From positions 1 through 10,639 of the forward strand of contig JAVYAJ010000225.1 in the NCBI GenBank assembly GCA_032229885.1: a stretch of 10,639 nt of DNA, in the 5' to 3' direction. The stretch is from Anammoximicrobium sp032229885. GTDB taxonomy: Bacteria > Planctomycetota > Planctomycetia > Pirellulales > Pirellulaceae. Below the pieces are notes generated by a model, which saw only the letters and a program-made list of their open reading frames with translations, was not told where the DNA came from and did no database searches. Shown here piece by piece: positions 7,525 to 10,639 of the stretch. Both the position numbers and the translations under genes were made by a program. Numbering within the stretch: the stretch's first letter is position 1; each line of letters begins with the position of its first letter.

Positions 7525-7565
7525 AGATTTTTATCAACTAATCAAATCTGTATTTTCCGCGGAAT
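7525..7565. promoter_or_regulatory. A/T-rich island with AGATTT...AAATCT dyad
   Basis: A stretch of about 40 bases is mostly A and T, in sharp contrast with its surroundings. It holds AGATTT (7525-7530) and its complement AAATCT (7544-7549), 13 bases apart. Easy melting and the dyad fit a promoter or operator for either divergent gene, though it lies far (about 360 and 510 bases) from both starts. No sigma-70 box pair with good spacing could be assigned. Confidence 0.3.
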
Positions 7566-7973
7566 CCTCACACGATGGATGCTCGTCACCTTCACAACGG
7601 CCGTCTCCTGGAAATCGGATTCCCATCGGATCGCTTTGTCTAGGGATTGATTTCGTCGTGCGGCACGCAACGGCGGTTCGGCGAGGGCTCATCGCGGCCT
7701 GGCCGGCACACCGGCCGTCAACTTGCCCGATTTATCGCCACGTCCGACTGCGTACGCCGCGCGTAAGCTACGTTTAACAGAGCATCGAACACTGTGCTCG
7801 GAGGCTGGTTCCAACAAAGAATGCGCGCCGTGATGACAATGCGGACAATGCGTAGGAACGCAGCGGACGCAGCGGAGAACGGGCGCTCGAACGTCGGAAC
7901 CTGCGTCGGAGCGCCAGGCTGACGTCCGCTGGAAACAGTCTCGTTCCAAGCAACCTGAGGCACGAAGTGGCGC

Positions 7974-8032
7974 ACGGTTCGAAGCTTCCTCGCTCCGGCG
8001 GCCTGGCTTCCGGATAGGCGTTGTCGAACCGT
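7974..8032 (+). promoter_or_regulatory. 9-bp inverted repeat in the glycosyltransferase leader
   Basis: ACGGTTCGA (7974-7982) and TCGAACCGT (8024-8032) are perfect complements separated by 41 bases and end 44 bases before the ATG at 8077. In RNA they could close a long stem around an internal GC-rich region; in DNA they could be two sites for one protein. The GGTTCGA half resembles a tRNA T-arm but no tRNA can be folded around it. Confidence 0.35.
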
Positions 8033-8076
8033 ATGCTCGAACAATCAGACGCTAACCCCGATCGCAAGTTGGACAA

Positions 8077-9996
8077 ATGACCGATAATCCACTGGCCACC
8101 CCACAGACGACCTCCGTTCCGACGCCAGGGCTTCGGCACTCGGACGGGGGCTGGCTGGCGGTCGTGTGCGCCCTCAGTCTTGTCTACATGAGCTTCTTCA
8201 TTTGGCGGGGCTGGATTCCGCACGACGAGGGCTTGTTGGCGCAGACGGCCGAGCGAGTTCTGGACGGCGAACTCCCGCACCGCGATTTTGACGATTGCTA
8301 CACGGGCGGGCTCGCCGTGCTGTATGCGGCGGCGTTTCAGGCGTTCGGCGTCAAGCTGACATCCATTCGCATCCTGTTCTTCCTGGCAGCCGCGGCCACG
8401 GTGCCCCTGATGTTCAGCTTGGCTCGACGGGCTGTTTCCCCGCGCGCGGCCGCCCTATGTACCCTGCTGTGCCTCACCTGGAGCGTGCCCAACTATTTTG
8501 CCGGGATGCCCAGTTGGTACACGATGTTCTTGTCCGTCACGGGTATTTGGGCCTTGGCTCGCTTTTTCGACTCGGGTCGAGTCACGTGGATCGTTCTGGC
8601 GGGGGCGTGCGGCGGGCTGGCCCTGTTGGTGAAAGTGACCGGGCTATATTTCATTGCGGCCGCGTTGATCGCTTTGGTCTATCACGAGCAGCGCCGGGCA
8701 CGCGAAACGTATGGCCCGGATGCTTTGCGATCGTCGGTCATGCTTGTGCGAACCGTCCTGGTCGCCGGGGGCCTGCTGGCCTGTGTTGCGCTGCTCTTGC
8801 GGCGAATGTGGCAGCCCATGGACGTCATCTATTTTGTGATTCCGACCGTTGCCATTGGCGAAGTGATCGTGTGGCACGAGTGGCGCGTGGCTCGGGGGCC
8901 GACATGGCCTCGGTTCCAACAGTGGTCGCTGTTCTGGGGGCTGTTCGGATTCGGAGTCGCTTTGCCCGTGGCGTGCTTCCTGGTTCCGTATGTCGTTCGA
9001 GGCGGGGTGATCGATCTGTATCTGGGCGTGTTTGTCCGTCCCGCCGAGAGATTTGAGCTTGCGGCCTTCGAGATGCCGAAGCTGATTACCCTGGTGACGG
9101 CGATCCTATGGTTAGTCCCCCTGGCGTGCGCACGAGCCCTGGGTAGCACGCGCACCGTATCTGCCGCTGTTTTCGGGGCGTCGTTCACGATGTTAGCCGG
9201 TGTCGCTTTGCTTTGGGCCTGCCGTTATCCGCTGGGATACGACGTCGTCTGGTGTTCGGCTCGCAGCGCCCTACCCCTTATCGTCACCGCTGCCTGTATC
9301 TTGATCGTGCTCGATGGTCGGGCAGCGGAGACCCATCCGCGGCGGATGGAGCTCTTATTCACACTGGCCAGTTCCGCACTGCTGTTATCACTGCAGCAAT
9401 TTCCCTTTGCGTTGGCAATTTACTTTCTGTACGGTGCGCCATTGCTGATTTTGACGGCCGTGTACATCCTCGCAGGGTTGTGCCCGGAGAGACAGCGAGT
9501 CGGCTGGTGTTTGGCTTGGTTCTACCTCGCCTTTTCCGTACTCTGGATGAACCCGGCTTTCAATTTAGGATTGACGAAAGGCTATGTTCGCGACGCTCGC
9601 CAGATCGAGCTGACCCGAGCTGGCCTGATCGTTCCCGACGGCCACGCCCAACTCTACGAGTCGCTAGTCAAGCTCATTCAGCAACATTCCTCGCCCGGCA
9701 ACGACATTTTGGCGTTTCCCGACTGTCCGGAAGTTTGTTTTCTGGCCGAACGTAGGAATCCGACGCGGAGGCTGTTCGATTTTCTGACGCCGGTGAACTT
9801 CCGGGCCGACGACATCACGCACATTTTGGAAAATGAATCCGTTTCGGTAGTGGTAATCCATTTGGAGCCTGAGTTTTCAGAGCATGTCGAACCAGAGTTA
9901 GTTCGCCTCGTTCAGCGTCATTATCCGGCTCGACAACGCGTGGGCCAGTTCGTCGTGCACTGGAAACCGGGCGCATCAACTCGCAAGGCAGAGTAG
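8077..9996 (+). CDS. GT39/ArnT-like membrane glycosyltransferase
   Basis: The 639-residue polytopic protein is a GT-C-fold glycosyltransferase of the PMT/ArnT/RgtA-D kind (GT39/GT83-like). Such enzymes move a sugar from a lipid-phosphate carrier to an acceptor on the outer face of the inner membrane. After the first membrane helix (about 26-43), the first outer loop carries the acidic pair D50-E51 in IPHDEGLLAQTAERVLDGEL (47-66), the expected catalytic position, followed by PHRDFDD (67-73). About a dozen hydrophobic segments follow to residue 490, including LLVKVTGLYFIAAALIAL (183-200), a usual family segment. Residues 500-639 form a soluble domain with alternating strands and helices (DILAFPDCPEVCFLAERR at 543-560). 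The ATG has only a weak GGA upstream. It is divergent from the beta-helix gene and has no co-transcribed partner here. Donor and acceptor are unknown; the family call is strong. Confidence 0.86.
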   Translation: MTDNPLATPQTTSVPTPGLRHSDGGWLAVVCALSLVYMSFFIWRGWIPHDEGLLAQTAERVLDGELPHRDFDDCYTGGLAVLYAAAFQAFGVKLTSIRILFFLAAAATVPLMFSLARRAVSPRAAALCTLLCLTWSVPNYFAGMPSWYTMFLSVTGIWALARFFDSGRVTWIVLAGACGGLALLVKVTGLYFIAAALIALVYHEQRRARETYGPDALRSSVMLVRTVLVAGGLLACVALLLRRMWQPMDVIYFVIPTVAIGEVIVWHEWRVARGPTWPRFQQWSLFWGLFGFGVALPVACFLVPYVVRGGVIDLYLGVFVRPAERFELAAFEMPKLITLVTAILWLVPLACARALGSTRTVSAAVFGASFTMLAGVALLWACRYPLGYDVVWCSARSALPLIVTAACILIVLDGRAAETHPRRMELLFTLASSALLLSLQQFPFALAIYFLYGAPLLILTAVYILAGLCPERQRVGWCLAWFYLAFSVLWMNPAFNLGLTKGYVRDARQIELTRAGLIVPDGHAQLYESLVKLIQQHSSPGNDILAFPDCPEVCFLAERRNPTRRLFDFLTPVNFRADDITHILENESVSVVVIHLEPEFSEHVEPELVRLVQRHYPARQRVGQFVVHWKPGASTRKAE

Positions 9997-10184
9997 GCTG
10001 CACCCCAGTTTGCGAGTCACCATTCTACCGTCGGCGCACGTCGCCCCGTCGGCGCACGTCGCCCCGTCGGCGCACGTCGCCCGTCGGAACGCGTCGCCGG
10101 TCCATGCTGCGCGCGGTTGAGATGGCGCCGTTCATCGCAACCTGAAACTTAACGCGGGCTGTCGTCCGCAACCCAAGAATCTGT
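9997..10184. other. Intergenic region between glycosyltransferase and right repeat element
   Basis: These 188 bases follow the stop codon of the glycosyltransferase. They hold the 18-bp minisatellite described separately and otherwise no gene, RNA or clear terminator. Confidence 0.5.
10029..10098 (+). repeat. 18-bp minisatellite, about four copies
   Basis: The unit CGTCGGCGCACGTCGCCC occurs at 10029-10046 and 10047-10064 exactly, at 10065-10081 with one base missing, and at 10082-10098 as a degenerate copy (CGTCGGAACGCGTCGCC). It begins 33 bases after the stop codon of the glycosyltransferase gene. The CGTCGGCG/CGACG-rich unit is partly self-complementary. The missing base breaks any reading frame, so the array is not protein-coding. 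Confidence 0.88.
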
Positions 10185-10207
10185 TTGGCCGAAGGCCTCC
10201 GATCACC

Positions 10208-10230
10208 GTAGCCTGGGACAACGCCCCAGG
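10208..10230 (+). repeat. REP-type unit: GTAG plus hairpin (right element, + arm)
   Basis: GTAG (10208-10211) precedes CCTGGGACAACGCCCCAGG (10212-10230). One stem position is A opposite C on this strand, and would be a G-U wobble in a transcript of the other strand. The AAC loop is kept. Confidence 0.7.
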
Positions 10231-10335
10231 GCTGACGCCGCGCGTGCCTCTCTTGGCCGAAGGCCATATTCATCCGGGCCGCGGTGGCACGTTGATGTTG
10301 GCCTTCGGCCAACACGGTTGCTATCACCTCTGACT

Positions 10336-10358
10336 CCTGGGACGTTGCCCCAGGCTAC
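10336..10358 (-). repeat. REP-type unit: GTAG plus hairpin (right element, - arm)
   Basis: Read on the minus strand this is GTAG followed by CCTGGGGCAACGTCCCAGG, with an AAC loop and one G-T wobble in an otherwise perfect 8-bp stem. It is the inverted partner of the unit at 10208-10230. Confidence 0.7.
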
Positions 10359-10562
10359 GTTGGTGATGGCCTTCGGCCAACACGATGCTGGTCGTCCGTG
10401 CTGCGCAACAGCCCTGCAAAACCAATTCCGCCTAAACTCCGCAGTTTTCGGCTTTTGGGCCGCGCCCGGGCGCAGCCCACCCCCTCCCCGCCTTGCTGGC
10501 GTGAGCTCGACCGTGTCGTGCTCATCGGATCAAAAGGGCTGATTAGAGTCTTAGTTCGTATC

Positions 10563-10583
10563 ATGCGCGCACGGTGCGCGCAT
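10563..10583. promoter_or_regulatory. Perfect 9-bp-stem hairpin / dyad
   Basis: ATGCGCGCA (10563-10571) and TGCGCGCAT (10575-10583) are perfect complements around the 3-base loop CGG. The stem is strong but not followed by a T-run, so a terminator is not clear. Its closeness to the TGTACA dyads suggests a regulatory region for a gene beyond the right edge (inference). Confidence 0.45.
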
Positions 10584-10585
10584 CT

Positions 10586-10609
10586 TGTACAGTGGTGTGT
10601 ACAGTACAC
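10586..10609. promoter_or_regulatory. Twin TGTACA sites with a 13-bp dyad
   Basis: TGTACA occurs at 10586-10591 and again at 10598-10603, 12 bases apart (close to one helical turn). The second copy lies inside GTGTAC-A-GTACAC (10597-10609), a perfect dyad with a one-base centre. Such phased palindromes are typical of repressor operators, but no regulator is known from this window. Confidence 0.4.
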
Positions 10610-10639
10610 GTGTGGGTTAGTGGCACGGGAATGGGTTAG

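Larger units (their letters stand above)
7166..8076. other. Long divergent intergenic region with small repeats
   Basis: This 911-base gap separates the divergent starts of the beta-helix and glycosyltransferase genes and must hold both promoters. No frame in it is convincing: those of 80-108 codons start at TTG or overlap, and show no family features. It contains a 17-bp tandem pair (7454-7487), an A/T-rich island (about 7525-7565) unusual for this GC-rich window, a GGCCGG-CACA-CCGGCC hairpin (7701-7716), a 9-bp tandem CGCAGCGGA (7859-7876), and a 9-bp inverted repeat just before the downstream gene. It may be a decayed gene plus two regulatory regions. Confidence 0.5.
10185..10380. repeat. 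Complete symmetric BIME-like element of inverted 68-bp modules
   Basis: Six hairpins lie in mirror order about a centre near 10282: A (10185-10199), B (10212-10230), A (10253-10267), then inverted A (10298-10312), inverted B (10336-10354), inverted A (10366-10380). In each arm the A hairpins are exactly 68 bases apart centre to centre, and the two inner A hairpins are 45 apart. These are the same values as in the copy at the left end of the window. GTAG sits directly 5' of each B hairpin on its own strand (10208-10211 on +, CTAC at 10355-10358 on -). The layout matches paired inverted REPs (BIME). The repeat family is certain; mobilisation by a RAYT is inferred. Confidence 0.9.
10381..10639. 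other. Non-coding right end with palindromes and short repeats
   Basis: No convincing gene is present in these 259 bases. A GC-rich patch holds the 12-bp palindrome GCGCCCGGGCGC (10462-10473) and the C-rich run CCCACCCCCTCCCCGCC (10476-10492), whose G-rich complement might form a two-layer quadruplex. Next come a 9-bp-stem hairpin (10563-10583), two TGTACA sites and the dyad GTGTAC-A-GTACAC (10597-10609), and two TGGGTTAG repeats (10613-10620 and 10632-10639). The last ends exactly at the window edge, so a longer array or regulatory region may continue outside. Confidence 0.5.

Noticed and set aside
7701..7716. Intrinsic terminator (GGCCGG-CACA-CCGGCC)
   Set aside because: The 6-bp stem is good but there is no T-run after it on either strand and no gene ends nearby.
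7970..7995. tRNA T-arm (GGTTCGAAGC)
   Set aside because: The flanking bases cannot form a T-stem, and no acceptor stem or anticodon arm can be folded around it.
7718..8044. 108-codon minus-strand frame in the long divergent gap
   Set aside because: TTG start, no ribosome site, overlaps the leader of the glycosyltransferase gene and shows no domain-like pattern; may be a remnant but cannot be supported.
10025..10327. 100-codon minus-strand frame with RRRGDV repeats
   Set aside because: The peptide repeat is only the translation of the 18-bp minisatellite and then runs into the hairpin element.
10355..10609. 84-codon minus-strand frame at the right end
   Set aside because: It crosses the inverted REP-like arm and the palindromes, with no ribosome site or family pattern.
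10613..10639. Telomere-like GGGTTAG repeats as a replicon end
   Set aside because: Only two copies with different spacers are seen; a linear end or eukaryotic telomere cannot be supported.

Overview
The window is high-GC DNA that most likely comes from a planctomycete of the Pirellulales type. The best marker is the first gene, a BBP7-family outer-membrane beta-barrel protein, a family found almost only in Planctomycetes. Other pointers are a planctomycete-style sulfotransferase, a secreted right-handed beta-helix protein, and intergenic hairpin repeats built on the sequence CCTGGGGCAACGCCCCAGG. The assignment is inference; there is no rRNA or other phylogenetic marker here.

Layout: (1) 1-163 is a hairpin repeat array cut by the window edge, followed by a gene-poor leader to 575. 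(2) 576-1925 (+) is the BBP7 beta-barrel protein. (3) 2022-3185 (-) is a PAPS-dependent-type sulfotransferase. (4) 3402-4835 (+) is an AI-2E/PerM-family membrane permease with a long loop. (5) 5174-7165 (-) is a secreted parallel beta-helix protein with a C-terminal beta-rich domain. (6) 7166-8076 is a 911-base divergent intergenic region with small repeats and no convincing gene. (7) 8077-9996 (+) is a GT39/ArnT-like membrane glycosyltransferase. (8) 9997-10639 is non-coding and holds an 18-bp minisatellite, a full two-armed hairpin repeat element, a GC-rich patch and a cluster of palindromes.

The five genes alternate strand (+ - + - +), so each must have its own promoter and nothing here is an operon. 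Four of the five products belong to the envelope or act on glycans (barrel, sulfotransferase, beta-helix, lipid-linked-sugar glycosyltransferase). This suggests a cell-surface theme but does not show a joint pathway.

The most striking structure is not a gene. The two window ends carry the same repeat family in opposite orientation: bases 36-163 and the reverse complement of 10253-10380 align without gaps at 110 of 128 positions (hand count). The elements follow a strict 68-bp module made of a C-GAA-G mini-hairpin and an 8-bp-stem hairpin preceded directly by GTAG. GTAG plus a palindrome is the hallmark of REP elements mobilised by REP-associated tyrosine transposases (RAYT, IS200/IS605-like). 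The copy at 10185-10380 is a symmetric BIME-like pair of inverted modules, and the copy at 1-163 looks like the same element minus exactly one 68-bp module plus tandem expansion on the other side. No transposase is in the window.
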